From NCBI RefSeq assembly GCF_000709085.1, contig NZ_JFBD01000011.1, forward strand, positions 1 to 39,763: a stretch of DNA of 39,763 nucleotides, given 5' to 3'. Source of the DNA: Virgibacillus alimentarius. Its GTDB lineage: Bacteria; Bacillota; Bacilli; Bacillales; Amphibacillaceae. How positions within the stretch are numbered: position 1 is the first letter of the stretch; each line of letters starts with the position of its first letter. This document shows positions 1 to 7,686 of the stretch, piece by piece. A program made the translations under genes and the position numbers. The notes below the pieces were generated by a model, which searched no databases, was not told where the DNA came from, and saw nothing but the letters and a program-made list of their open reading frames with translations.

Positions 1-594
1 TTGAAAAGTTTCGGTTTAATGGGACTGTACGATGCTTTAAATAAATTTGAAACCAAACGTAATTTGAAATTTGATACGTATGCTTCATTTCGTATTCGTG
101 GAGCAATTATAGATGGACTACGCAAAGAGGATTGGCTACCTAGATCGCTCAGAGAAAAAACCAAAAAGATTGAAAATGCTTCGGAAAAGTTAGAACAAAA
201 ATATCAAAGGGAGCCTACTTCAGAGGAAATTGCAAAACAGTTAGGAATCACTTCTCAGGAGGTTGAAAAACTTATAAACGCTTCTCTATTTGCTAATGTT
301 TTGTCCATTGATGAAACCCCAAAGGGTTCCACCGCTGAGGGAATTGGTTATTCAATTCCAGATAATATCTCAGTTTCACCCGATGAACGTCTCGTAAAAA
401 ATGAAAAGATAAAGGAATTAATAGCAGGAGTGAAAGAATTAAACAAAAATGAACAAATGATAATAAGCCTTTTTTATCATGACGAATTAACATTTACAGA
501 AATCGGTCAAGTATTAGGTTTAACAACTTCGAGAATCTCCCAAATTCATAAAAAAGCAATATTCAAACTGAGAAAAATACTAAAGGAAATATAA
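1..594 (+). CDS. sigD: RNA polymerase sigma factor SigD (sigma-28/FliA family), 5' partial
   Basis: This sigma factor directs RNA polymerase to flagellar, chemotaxis and autolysin promoters. The visible 197 residues begin in the middle of region 2, at the stretch equivalent to about residue 56 of the 254-residue B. subtilis SigD, so the first base of the window is already inside the gene and the TTG there is not a start. Region 2 motifs are clear (FDTYASFRIRGAIIDGLR near residues 24-41, then DWLPRSLREKTKK). Region 3 follows, and the C-terminal region 4 helix-turn-helix reads LTFTEIGQVLGLTTSRISQIHKKA. The next gene is swrB, 17 nt downstream, which is the usual end of the large fla/che operon. 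Family assignment is very secure. Confidence 0.96.
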   Translation: MKSFGLMGLYDALNKFETKRNLKFDTYASFRIRGAIIDGLRKEDWLPRSLREKTKKIENASEKLEQKYQREPTSEEIAKQLGITSQEVEKLINASLFANVLSIDETPKGSTAEGIGYSIPDNISVSPDERLVKNEKIKELIAGVKELNKNEQMIISLFYHDELTFTEIGQVLGLTTSRISQIHKKAIFKLRKILKEI

Positions 595-611
595 TAAATA
601 GAAGGGATTAT

Positions 612-1055
612 ATGACAATACTCTTACTTATAGTAAGCTTCATGTTACATTTAATGGCTTTGATTGCGATTTATCAACTATCCAAGCAAATACAAATGAA
701 AAAACAGGTGAGCACAGGTGATATTTTTGCTCTATTTGAAACGTATCTAAATGAAATTAAAGATGAAAATAGACGTTTACAACAAGCATTAAATGCACAT
801 ACACCAAAAAGTGAGGGCGCCCCTCCCGCTTCTTCAGATAATATAGCTATACAGAATCAAAATGCTACCAAACCGAAAGAAGTATTATGTGATAATAAAC
901 TTGATAGCTATGAGCCATCCTTAAAAGTTCAAGTCCTTCATCGCTACCACCAAGGCTCTACAATAGAAGATATAGCTAGGGAATTGAATTGTGGAAAAAC
1001 AGAAGTAGCCCTGATGATAAAGTTACATAAAAAAAATAACAGATATACTTGCTAG
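612..1055 (+). CDS. swrB: SwrB/YlxL-like membrane-anchored motility protein
   Basis: A 147-residue protein with one N-terminal membrane segment (about residues 2-21), then a polar region with a short coiled-coil-like stretch (EIKDENRRLQQAL), a low-complexity linker, and a C-terminal helical part (about 103-138, QVLHRYHQGSTIEDIARELNCGKTEV) that resembles a helix-turn-helix. The position between sigD and rpsB and this architecture match SwrB (YlxL) of Bacillus, which promotes assembly or activation of the flagellar export apparatus and swarming. The sequence itself is poorly conserved, so the name rests mostly on synteny and layout. It is slightly shorter than the B. subtilis protein. Confidence 0.8.
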   Translation: MTILLLIVSFMLHLMALIAIYQLSKQIQMKKQVSTGDIFALFETYLNEIKDENRRLQQALNAHTPKSEGAPPASSDNIAIQNQNATKPKEVLCDNKLDSYEPSLKVQVLHRYHQGSTIEDIARELNCGKTEVALMIKLHKKNNRYTC

Positions 1056-1117
1056 GTCTTAACGCATATGATATATTTATTTATGGTGTAAACGCAATGT
1101 TCGTTATCATATGAGCA

Positions 1118-1146
1118 TTAACAACACACGTTTAGTGATTTATATT
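1118..1146 (+). promoter_or_regulatory. Candidate sigma-A promoter for rpsB
   Basis: A -35 box TTAACA (1118-1123) and a -10 box TATATT (1141-1146) are separated by exactly 17 nt. Transcription would start near 1153, giving a leader of about 70 nt before the rpsB start at 1222. Just upstream, GCATATGATA (1064-1073) and TATCATATG (1105-1113) form an inverted repeat that may separate the sigD operon from rpsB, although it has no clear T-tract. Confidence 0.6.
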
Positions 1147-1221
1147 TGTGGTGCCATGGAAATGGTCGTAGTATAAAAAGGATCTAAACGGAGGTAAAAA
1201 ACCATTTAGGAGGAAAAGTAT

Positions 1222-1989
1222 ATGTCAGTAATTTCAATGAAGCAATTATTAGAAGCTGGTGTACATTTCGGACATCAAACTCGCCGCTGGAATCCAAAGA
1301 TGAAAAAATACATCTTTACTGAGCGTAATGGTATTTATATCATCGACTTGCAAAAAACAGTTAAAAAGGTTGACGAAGCATACAAGTATGTAAAAGAGAT
1401 TGCAGCAAATGGCGGTACGGTTCTGTTCGTAGGTACAAAGAAACAGGCGCAGGATTCTGTCCGTGACGAAGCTACACGTTCAGGTATGTTTTATGTTAAT
1501 CAACGTTGGTTGGGTGGTACGTTAACAAACTTCCAAACAATCCGTAAACGTATTAATCGCCTTAAAGATATTGAACGTATGGAAGAAGATGGCACATTTG
1601 ATGTGCTACCGAAAAAAGAAGTAGTTAATTTATTAAAAGAAAAAGATCGTTTAGTGAAGTTCTTAGGTGGAATTAAAGAGATGAATAAGCTACCAGATGC
1701 TTTATTTGTTATCGATCCACGTAAAGAACGAATTGCGATCGCTGAAGCACATAAATTAAACATTCCGATCATCGCGATGGTTGATACAAACTGTGACCCT
1801 GATGAGATCGATTATGTTATCCCCGCAAACGATGATGCAATCCGTGCAGTTAAATTAATGACATCAAAGATGGCCGATGCTATTTTAGAAGTGAAACAAG
1901 GGGAAGAAGTAGAAGAGGTAGAAAAAGAAGAAACAGAAGAAGCTACCCAAGAAGAATCTGGTGAGAAAGTAGAAGCAAGTAAAGAGTAG
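1222..1989 (+). CDS. rpsB: 30S ribosomal protein S2
   Basis: S2 binds the 30S subunit between head and body together with S1. The 255-residue product opens with the family signature ([23 protein letters not shown]) and carries the conserved [12 protein letters not shown] and [12 protein letters not shown] stretches. A strong Shine-Dalgarno sequence, TAGGAGG at 1207-1213, lies 8 nt before the ATG. The last 30 or so residues are a strongly acidic Glu-rich tail that makes the protein a little longer than the 246-residue B. subtilis form; this suggests a salt-tolerant lineage. It is followed by a hairpin and then tsf, the usual partner gene. Confidence 0.98.
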   Translation: MSVISMKQLLEAGVHFGHQTRRWNPKMKKYIFTERNGIYIIDLQKTVKKVDEAYKYVKEIAANGGTVLFVGTKKQAQDSVRDEATRSGMFYVNQRWLGGTLTNFQTIRKRINRLKDIERMEEDGTFDVLPKKEVVNLLKEKDRLVKFLGGIKEMNKLPDALFVIDPRKERIAIAEAHKLNIPIIAMVDTNCDPDEIDYVIPANDDAIRAVKLMTSKMADAILEVKQGEEVEEVEKEETEEATQEESGEKVEASKE

Positions 1990-2001
1990 ATTTACAGAAA
2001 C

Positions 2002-2038
2002 AGGTGATAAGGGGGATAAGCCTTTTATCACCTTTTTT
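2002..2038 (+). terminator. Intrinsic terminator or attenuator between rpsB and tsf
   Basis: AGGTGATAA (2002-2010) pairs with TTATCACCT (2025-2033), followed by a run of T. Because tsf follows 52 nt later with no obvious promoter, this hairpin probably reduces rather than abolishes read-through, allowing S2 to be made in excess of EF-Ts. Confidence 0.75.
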
Positions 2039-2089
2039 AAAGGAACATTACGATAAAGGAAGCATTTTATTTAATTAGGAGGATGTATA

Positions 2090-2974
2090 ATGGCTATTAC
2101 TGCGAAAATGGTTAAAGAATTACGTGAAAAAACAGGTGCAGGAATGATGGACTGTAAAAAAGCTTTACAGGAAACGGATGGGAATATTGACAAAGCAATT
2201 GATTTCTTGCGTGAGAAAGGAATTGCAAAAGCTGGAAAAAAGGCTGATCGTATAGCGGCAGAAGGAGCCACATATGTTGAAATAGATAATAACACTGCGG
2301 TTCTGTTAGAGGTGAATTGTGAAACAGATTTTGTTACAAAAAACGACCAATTCAAAAAACTATTAGCTGAACTTGGCAAGCATATTGTTAAACAAAAGCC
2401 TAACGATGTTGAAGAAGCTCTACAACAACCGTTACATGGTGAAGGAGATACGCTTGAAACATATATTAAATCAGTTGTTGCTACAATTGGAGAAAAAATT
2501 TCTCTACGTCGCTTCACTTTATTAAATAAAACAGACAATGATGCTTTTGGTGCATATCTGCATATGGGCGGACGTATCGGTGTACTTACAATGCTTGAAG
2601 GAACTACAGAAGAAAATGTTGCAAAAGATGTTGCAATGCATACGGCAGCAGTAAATCCACGCTATATCTCACGTGATGATGTACCATCAGAAGAGGTTGA
2701 TCGTGAGCGTGAAGTATTGAAAACACAAGCCCTAAATGAAGGTAAACCAGAAAACATAGTAGAAAAAATGGTTGAAGGACGTTTAGGTAAATTCTTCGAG
2801 GAAATTTGTTTGTTAGAACAAAACTTTGTTAAAGATCCTGATATGAAGGTGAAGAAGTTTGTTGCAGATAAAGGAGCTACAGTAAAATCATTTGCGCGTT
2901 ATGAAGTTGGAGAAGGAATGGAAAAACGTGAAGATAACTTTGCAGAAGAAGTTATGAACCAGATGAAAAAATAA
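2090..2974 (+). CDS. tsf: Translation elongation factor Ts
   Basis: EF-Ts is the guanine nucleotide exchange factor that recycles EF-Tu-GDP. The 294-residue product has the N-terminal UBA-like domain (about residues 4-43, [19 protein letters not shown]) and the TDFVTKND motif at residues 79-86, whose Asp-Phe pair inserts into EF-Tu near the magnesium site. The dimerisation/core region follows with a [10 protein letters not shown] stretch. Start is supported by an AGGAGG ribosome binding site upstream of 2090. Length matches other Bacillaceae. Confidence 0.98.
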   Translation: MAITAKMVKELREKTGAGMMDCKKALQETDGNIDKAIDFLREKGIAKAGKKADRIAAEGATYVEIDNNTAVLLEVNCETDFVTKNDQFKKLLAELGKHIVKQKPNDVEEALQQPLHGEGDTLETYIKSVVATIGEKISLRRFTLLNKTDNDAFGAYLHMGGRIGVLTMLEGTTEENVAKDVAMHTAAVNPRYISRDDVPSEEVDREREVLKTQALNEGKPENIVEKMVEGRLGKFFEEICLLEQNFVKDPDMKVKKFVADKGATVKSFARYEVGEGMEKREDNFAEEVMNQMKK

Positions 2975-2980
2975 TGCCAT

Positions 2981-3007
2981 AAATAGGGAACGTATTGTTC
3001 CCTATTT
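2981..3007 (+). terminator. Perfect 11-bp hairpin after tsf (possible weak terminator)
   Basis: AAATAGGGAAC and GTTCCCTATTT form a perfect 11-bp stem around a GTATT loop, directly behind the tsf stop codon. The T-tract is short and interrupted, so it may act as a weak terminator, an RNA stabiliser or a processing site before pyrH. Confidence 0.5.
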
Positions 3008-3083
3008 CTAAACCATTATAGAAATCTCTGTTTTTAAAATTGTCATTTTCAAAAAACAAGATAAAGTTTTTATGGAGGTTATT

Positions 3084-3806
3084 ATGACAGCAGCGCAATA
3101 CCGTAGAATCGTATTAAAATTAAGCGGAGAAGCTTTGAGTGGTGAACAGGGATATGGTATCGAGCCAGCAATTATTCAATCGATAGCGTCCCAAGTCAAA
3201 GAAGTAGCTAAACTAGGAGTAGAAATAGCCATTGTAGTAGGCGGGGGGAATATTTGGCGCGGTAAAGTTGGAAGTGAAATGGGTATGGACCGTGCAACCG
3301 CTGATTATATGGGTATGCTGGCAACGGTCATGAATTCACTTGCACTTCAGGATAGCTTGGAAACAATGGGTATCCCGTCCCGTGTCCAGACTTCAATAGA
3401 AATGCGTCAAGTCGCTGAACCATATATAAGGAGGAAAGCAATCCGACACCTGGAAAAGAAACGTGTAGTCATTTTTGCTGCAGGCACAGGGAATCCATAT
3501 TTTTCAACAGATACAACTGCTGCATTAAGAGCTGCAGAGATTGAAGCAGAAGTAATCTTGATGGCGAAAAATAACGTTGATGGTGTATATACGGAGGATC
3601 CAAAGATTAATAAGAATGCACAAAAATATAGTAGTCTTTCCTATATGGATATGTTAAACGAAGGACTTGGGGTTATGGATTCAACTGCCTCTTCATTGTG
3701 TATGGACAACGACATTCCATTGGTTGTGTTTTCAATTACTGAGAAAGGTAATATAAAAAGAGTCGTGCAAGGTGAATTAATTGGAACAACTATTAGGGGG
3801 AAATAA
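3084..3806 (+). CDS. pyrH: UMP kinase
   Basis: PyrH phosphorylates UMP to UDP and is regulated by GTP and UTP; it supplies all pyrimidine nucleotides. The 240-residue amino acid kinase fold shows KLSGEAL (12-18), GGGNIWRG (53-60), the [17 protein letters not shown] stretch (68-84) and [11 protein letters not shown] chose the ATG at 3084 because GGAGG at 3074-3078 sits 5 nt before it; an ATG at 3072 in the same frame has its codon just before that Shine-Dalgarno and no site of its own. Only 3 nt separate it from frr, so the two are co-transcribed. Confidence 0.97.
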   Translation: MTAAQYRRIVLKLSGEALSGEQGYGIEPAIIQSIASQVKEVAKLGVEIAIVVGGGNIWRGKVGSEMGMDRATADYMGMLATVMNSLALQDSLETMGIPSRVQTSIEMRQVAEPYIRRKAIRHLEKKRVVIFAAGTGNPYFSTDTTAALRAAEIEAEVILMAKNNVDGVYTEDPKINKNAQKYSSLSYMDMLNEGLGVMDSTASSLCMDNDIPLVVFSITEKGNIKRVVQGELIGTTIRGK

Positions 3807-3809
3807 AAA

Positions 3810-4367
3810 ATGTCAGATTCAATTATAAAACAAATGCGTGATAATATGAAGGATGCAGTGCAGGCGTATTCCCGAAATTTAGCTACTGTAAGAGCTGGCC
3901 GAGCAAACCCAAATATTTTAGACAGTGTCGTTGTTGAATATTATGGAGCAGCAACACCATTGAATCAATTAGCTACGGTTTCGGCTCCGGAAGCAAGATT
4001 ACTCGTTATCACACCCTTTGATAAATCCGCAATAAATAATATTGAAAAAGCTATTCAAAAAGCTGATCTTGGATTGGCTCCTTCAAGTGATGGAAATGTC
4101 ATTCGTATCAATATACCAGCACTAACGGAAGAAAGAAGAAAAGAGTTAGTAAAAGTAGTAGGTAAATACGCAGAAGAAGCACGTGTACAAGTACGTAACC
4201 AGCGTCGTGAAGCAAATGATCAGCTGAAGAAGATGGAAAAAGATAGTGAACTCACTGAAGATGAATTACGCAATTCACAAGATATAGTACAAAAGGAAAC
4301 AGACTATTTCGTTGGCGAAATTGATGATCTGGCTAAAACGAAAGAAAAAGAAATCATGGAAGTGTAA
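3810..4367 (+). CDS. frr: Ribosome recycling factor
   Basis: RRF splits post-termination ribosomes together with EF-G. The product is 185 residues, the standard length for the family, with the two-domain tRNA-like fold: three-helix bundle pieces ([26 protein letters not shown] at the N-terminus and the long C-terminal helices around [13 protein letters not shown]) flanking a beta domain ([26 protein letters not shown]). It starts 3 nt after pyrH, with a GGGGGAAA Shine-Dalgarno inside the end of pyrH. Confidence 0.98.
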   Translation: MSDSIIKQMRDNMKDAVQAYSRNLATVRAGRANPNILDSVVVEYYGAATPLNQLATVSAPEARLLVITPFDKSAINNIEKAIQKADLGLAPSSDGNVIRINIPALTEERRKELVKVVGKYAEEARVQVRNQRREANDQLKKMEKDSELTEDELRNSQDIVQKETDYFVGEIDDLAKTKEKEIMEV

Positions 4368-4438
4368 TTCGAATGAAAATTTTTTTATACTTTTTATGTT
4401 GAATTTATGAATACTAAAAGTGTAAAATAGGAATGAAC

Positions 4439-4469
4439 AGCCCTCTTGTTTAAGGGGGCTTTTATTTCT
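4439..4469 (+). terminator. Intrinsic terminator after frr
   Basis: AGCCCTCTT and AAGGGGGCT make a 9-bp stem with one G-U pair around a GTTT loop, followed by TTTTATTTCTT. It closes the rpsB-tsf-pyrH-frr unit and leaves about 130 nt before uppS for a separate promoter, which I could not define with a good -35 box. Confidence 0.85.
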
Positions 4470-4597
4470 TATGAGTATAAATGATTTTAATGATTTATCC
4501 TAAACAGAAAAAGCAGTTATATAATTTTACTACAATCATAAAAATAGTAAGTGAAGAGAATCGTATATAAGGATAATCAACATATTCGGAGGACAAA

Positions 4598-5350
4598 ATG
4601 AAACTTCCATTTTTTAAAAAAAAACAGGTAAAAATAGAAGAATCTCAATTTGATAATATACCAAACCATGTCGCTATTATAATGGACGGGAATGGACGCT
4701 GGGCAAAAAAACAAGGACTCCCAAGAATAGCTGGTCACAAAGAGGGTATGGATGTTGTGAAAGAAATTGTGGTAGCTGCATCTACTCTTGGAATTAAAAT
4801 TCTTACCCTATATGCATTTTCTACAGAGAACTGGAAGAGACCTAAATCAGAAGTTGACTTTCTGATGAAGCTTCCAAAAGAATTTTTACATATCTATTTA
4901 CCAGAGATGATTGAGAATAATGTGAGAATCGAAACAATTGGTGAATTTAATGCATTACCAACCCATACAAAAGAAGCTATAAACTATGCGAAGGAGAAAA
5001 CGAAAAATAATAATGGATTATTATTAAACTTTGCTTTAAACTATGGGAGTAGGTTTGAAATAGTACGTGCAATAAAGCATATTATGTCCGATATAAATAC
5101 ATCAGATATTACAGCTGAAACATTAGATGAAGAAACTGTTTCCCGGTACTTATACACGGATGGTTTAACAGATCCGGATTTATTAATTCGGACGAGTGGC
5201 GAGCAACGTTTAAGTAATTTTTTATTATGGCAGCTTGCTTATTCTGAATTTTGGTTTACTGAAGTACTATGGCCGGATTTTAATAAAGAAATATTTGAAA
5301 AAGCTCTCCATGATTATCAGCAACGCAAACGAAGATATGGAGGCATATAA
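4598..5350 (+). CDS. uppS: Undecaprenyl diphosphate synthase (cis-prenyltransferase)
   Basis: UppS condenses isopentenyl diphosphate with farnesyl diphosphate to make the C55 lipid carrier for peptidoglycan and teichoic acid. The 250-residue product has the family motifs in order: catalytic Asp30 in IIMDGNGRWAKKQGLPRIAGH, FSTENWKRP at 74-82, and the C-terminal DLLIRTSGEQRLSNFLLWQ with the downstream ElxF-type WPDF segment. The start has a GGAGGA site 5-6 nt upstream. cdsA follows 16 nt later. Notably it uses isoprenoid precursors, while the neighbouring MEP-pathway gene dxr is absent from its usual place. Confidence 0.97.
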   Translation: MKLPFFKKKQVKIEESQFDNIPNHVAIIMDGNGRWAKKQGLPRIAGHKEGMDVVKEIVVAASTLGIKILTLYAFSTENWKRPKSEVDFLMKLPKEFLHIYLPEMIENNVRIETIGEFNALPTHTKEAINYAKEKTKNNNGLLLNFALNYGSRFEIVRAIKHIMSDINTSDITAETLDEETVSRYLYTDGLTDPDLLIRTSGEQRLSNFLLWQLAYSEFWFTEVLWPDFNKEIFEKALHDYQQRKRRYGGI

Positions 5351-5366
5351 GGTGTTGAAATTATAG

Positions 5367-6155
5367 ATGAAACAGCGAATTCAAACGGCAATCTTGGCTC
5401 TTATTGTGTTTTTACCCTTAGTTATATATGGAGAATGGCCATTTACATTATTTGTTTATTTTTTGTCTACGCTAGCTTTAGTTGAGCTAATACAAATGCG
5501 AAAGCTATCTGGCCACGTTATTCCATTTATTTTAGCGACAGCTCTTGTATGGATTATTTTATTACAGATGCCTAGCGGTGCTATACCCGGAGTATGGTTT
5601 ACAATAATAGAAGCTATCGTCTTAATTGTTGTGCTATTATTAGGGTATACGGTACTTGCAAAAAATACATTTACTTTTGATGATGCCGGTTTTATGCTGC
5701 TCGCAGCTATATATGTTGGTATAGGATTTAACTACTTAATTGAAACACGTGCTGCAGGTTTAAATTATATATTCTTTGTATTATTCATTATTTGGGCGAC
5801 AGATACAGGTGCATATTTTTTTGGTCGTGCATTTGGAAAAAGAAAACTATGGCCAATTATTAGTCCGAATAAAACAATTGAAGGTGCTATTGGCGGCGTC
5901 ATCAGTGCATGCATTGTTGGTGTTATATTTCATTTAATTTATCCATTTGACTTCTCTATGATCATTATTCTTGGAGTTACAGTGTTTATTTCTGTTTTTG
6001 GACAAATAGGCGATTTAGTCGAATCCGCATTTAAACGTCACTACGATGTGAAAGATTCAGGTAAAATATTACCTGGACATGGTGGTATTTTAGATCGGTT
6101 GGACAGTTTATTATTTGTTTTACCTTTGATACATTTCATCCATTTTGTAAGCTAA
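5367..6155 (+). CDS. cdsA: Phosphatidate cytidylyltransferase (CDP-diglyceride synthase)
   Basis: CdsA makes CDP-diacylglycerol from phosphatidate and CTP, the branch point of phospholipid synthesis. The 262-residue membrane protein has about eight hydrophobic segments and the family signature near its C-terminus: KR at 223-224, KD at 229-230 and GHGGILDRLDS at 237-247. It is translationally close to uppS. The Shine-Dalgarno (AAGGTG) is weak and about 12 nt from the ATG. In B. subtilis dxr would come next; here only a 140-nt gap separates cdsA from rasP. Confidence 0.97.
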   Translation: MKQRIQTAILALIVFLPLVIYGEWPFTLFVYFLSTLALVELIQMRKLSGHVIPFILATALVWIILLQMPSGAIPGVWFTIIEAIVLIVVLLLGYTVLAKNTFTFDDAGFMLLAAIYVGIGFNYLIETRAAGLNYIFFVLFIIWATDTGAYFFGRAFGKRKLWPIISPNKTIEGAIGGVISACIVGVIFHLIYPFDFSMIIILGVTVFISVFGQIGDLVESAFKRHYDVKDSGKILPGHGGILDRLDSLLFVLPLIHFIHFVS

Positions 6156-6172
6156 AAAGGAGATATTCTTGA

Positions 6173-6238
6173 ATGAAACTAAATAATAGAGTTAAAATAA
6201 AGGAATGGTACATATATTTATCAATCGAAAATGTATAG
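6173..6238 (+). CDS. 21-codon open frame behind a good Shine-Dalgarno, in the vacated dxr position
   Basis: Directly after cdsA an AAAAAGGAGA element is followed by an ATG that opens a 21-codon frame (MKLNNRVKIKEWYIYLSIENV). It resembles no protein I recognise. A TTG 4 nt earlier gives only five codons. The simplest reading is that the ribosome binding site once served a dxr gene now deleted, and that the frame is either junk or a leader peptide for rasP. Expression is unproven. Confidence 0.25.
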   Translation: MKLNNRVKIKEWYIYLSIENV

Positions 6239-6295
6239 ATAAATAGCAGATGAGAAGAAAATTTTTCCTACACTGAATAAAGGAAGGTGCTTCTT

Positions 6296-7555
6296 TTGAA
6301 CACAGTTATTGCATTTGTATTTATGTTTGGGCTACTTGTGTTTATTCATGAGTTCGGCCATTTGATATTTGCAAAACGTGCGGGAATGCTGGCACGAGAA
6401 TTTGCTATCGGCTTTGGTCCGAAAATATTTTCTTTTACGAAAAATGAGACTGTATATACAATCCGCCTGTTGCCTATTGGAGGATATGTGCGTGTTGCAG
6501 GGGAAGACCCTGAAATTGTTGAATTAAAACCTGGACATCATATTGGGCTTGAATTTAATGACGAAGGCAAAGTGAAGAAAATAATAGTAAATAATAAATC
6601 CAAACATCCAAATGCGCGAGTAATAGAAGTAGAACACGTAGATCTAGACCATCAATTAGTTATTGAAGGTTACGAAATTGATGAATATGATGAAAAGTTG
6701 AGTTTTAAAGTGGATGAGAAGGCCTTTTTTGTAATGGATGAAATGGAGACTCAAATTGCTCCTTATGATCGACAGTTTGCATCAAAAAGTGTAGGAAAAA
6801 GGGCGATGCAATTATTTGCAGGTCCAATGATGAATTTTCTGCTAGCGATTGTTATCTTTATTATATTAGGACTCATTCAGGGGGTTCCTGTTGAAAATGC
6901 AAAACTTGGTGAGGTACAATCAGGAAGTCCAGCAGAGGAAGCAGGCTTTCAAGATGGTGACGAAATTATTGAAATAGAAGGTAATTCCATTTCCACTTGG
7001 GAAGAATTTACTACGATTGTAAGAGAAAGTCCCGAAGAAGAGTTGGATATGACGTTAGAACGCAATGGCGAAGCGATAACAACGACCGTAACACCAAGAC
7101 TAAATGAAATTGAAGATATGGAAATTGGCCAAATTGGCGTTTATCAAGCCTTTGAAAAGTCATTTTTTAAAACATTTAAGTACGGTTTTGAACAAACATA
7201 TGAAACAACAAAATTAATATTAACAAATCTCGGTATGCTGATCACTGGCCAGTACTCTCTTGATATGTTATCAGGTCCAGTAGGGATTTATGATGCTACA
7301 GACCAAGTTGTTCAAACCGGATTTATGAATTTCTTAATGTGGACAGCAATGTTAAGCATTAATTTAGGAATCGTTAATTTAGTTCCTTTGCCAGCATTAG
7401 ATGGAGGACGACTGTTGTTTGTTGGATTAGAAGCGGTTCGGGGTAAACCGATCGATCCACAAAAAGAAGGTATTGTCCATTTTATCGGGTTTGCCTTATT
7501 AATGCTTTTAATGCTCGTTGTCACATGGAACGATATACAACGGCTATTTTTATAA
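6296..7555 (+). CDS. rasP: Site-2 intramembrane zinc metalloprotease RasP/RseP
   Basis: RasP (YluC) cuts transmembrane substrates such as the anti-sigma factor RsiW and remnants of signal peptides and FtsL. The protein has the zinc motif HEFGH at residues 18-22 in the first membrane helix, a PDZ domain near 200-280 (VQSGSPAEEAGFQDGDEI), and the second active-site motif LDGGR with Asp369 in a late membrane helix. I prefer the TTG at 6296 (419 residues, MNTVIAF as in B. subtilis) because AAGGAAGG at 6280-6287 lies 8 nt before it; a GTG at 6287 in the same frame overlaps that site. In B. subtilis proS follows; here a terminator and then polC follow. Confidence 0.96.
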   Translation: MNTVIAFVFMFGLLVFIHEFGHLIFAKRAGMLAREFAIGFGPKIFSFTKNETVYTIRLLPIGGYVRVAGEDPEIVELKPGHHIGLEFNDEGKVKKIIVNNKSKHPNARVIEVEHVDLDHQLVIEGYEIDEYDEKLSFKVDEKAFFVMDEMETQIAPYDRQFASKSVGKRAMQLFAGPMMNFLLAIVIFIILGLIQGVPVENAKLGEVQSGSPAEEAGFQDGDEIIEIEGNSISTWEEFTTIVRESPEEELDMTLERNGEAITTTVTPRLNEIEDMEIGQIGVYQAFEKSFFKTFKYGFEQTYETTKLILTNLGMLITGQYSLDMLSGPVGIYDATDQVVQTGFMNFLMWTAMLSINLGIVNLVPLPALDGGRLLFVGLEAVRGKPIDPQKEGIVHFIGFALLMLLMLVVTWNDIQRLFL

Positions 7556-7570
7556 AGGAAAACTAGAAGG

Positions 7571-7602
7571 AACCCTTGTCGTTATAAAGACAAGGGTTTT
7601 AT
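7571..7602 (+). terminator. Intrinsic terminator after rasP
   Basis: AACCCTTGTC (7571-7580) pairs perfectly over 10 bp with GACAAGGGTT (7589-7598), followed by TTATAATTAA. Its 3' arm and tail, 18 nt at 7591-7608, recur exactly at 12180-12197 on the other side of polC. Confidence 0.88.
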
Positions 7603-7686
7603 AATTAATGATGGTTAGAGTAATAAATACAAAAAAATGCTCTTTTATTTTATACTTATTTGTAAGCTGTAACAGGAGGAAAATAA

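Noticed and set aside
1-3. TTG at base 1 as the start of sigD
   Set aside because: The sequence begins in the middle of sigma region 2; about 55 residues are missing upstream, so this is simply a truncated gene.
2071-2538. 155-codon open frame on the minus strand opposite tsf
   Set aside because: It lies within a well-supported gene, its product is low-complexity Ser/Phe-rich, and it has no ribosome binding site. Similar minus-strand frames opposite other genes were rejected for the same reasons.
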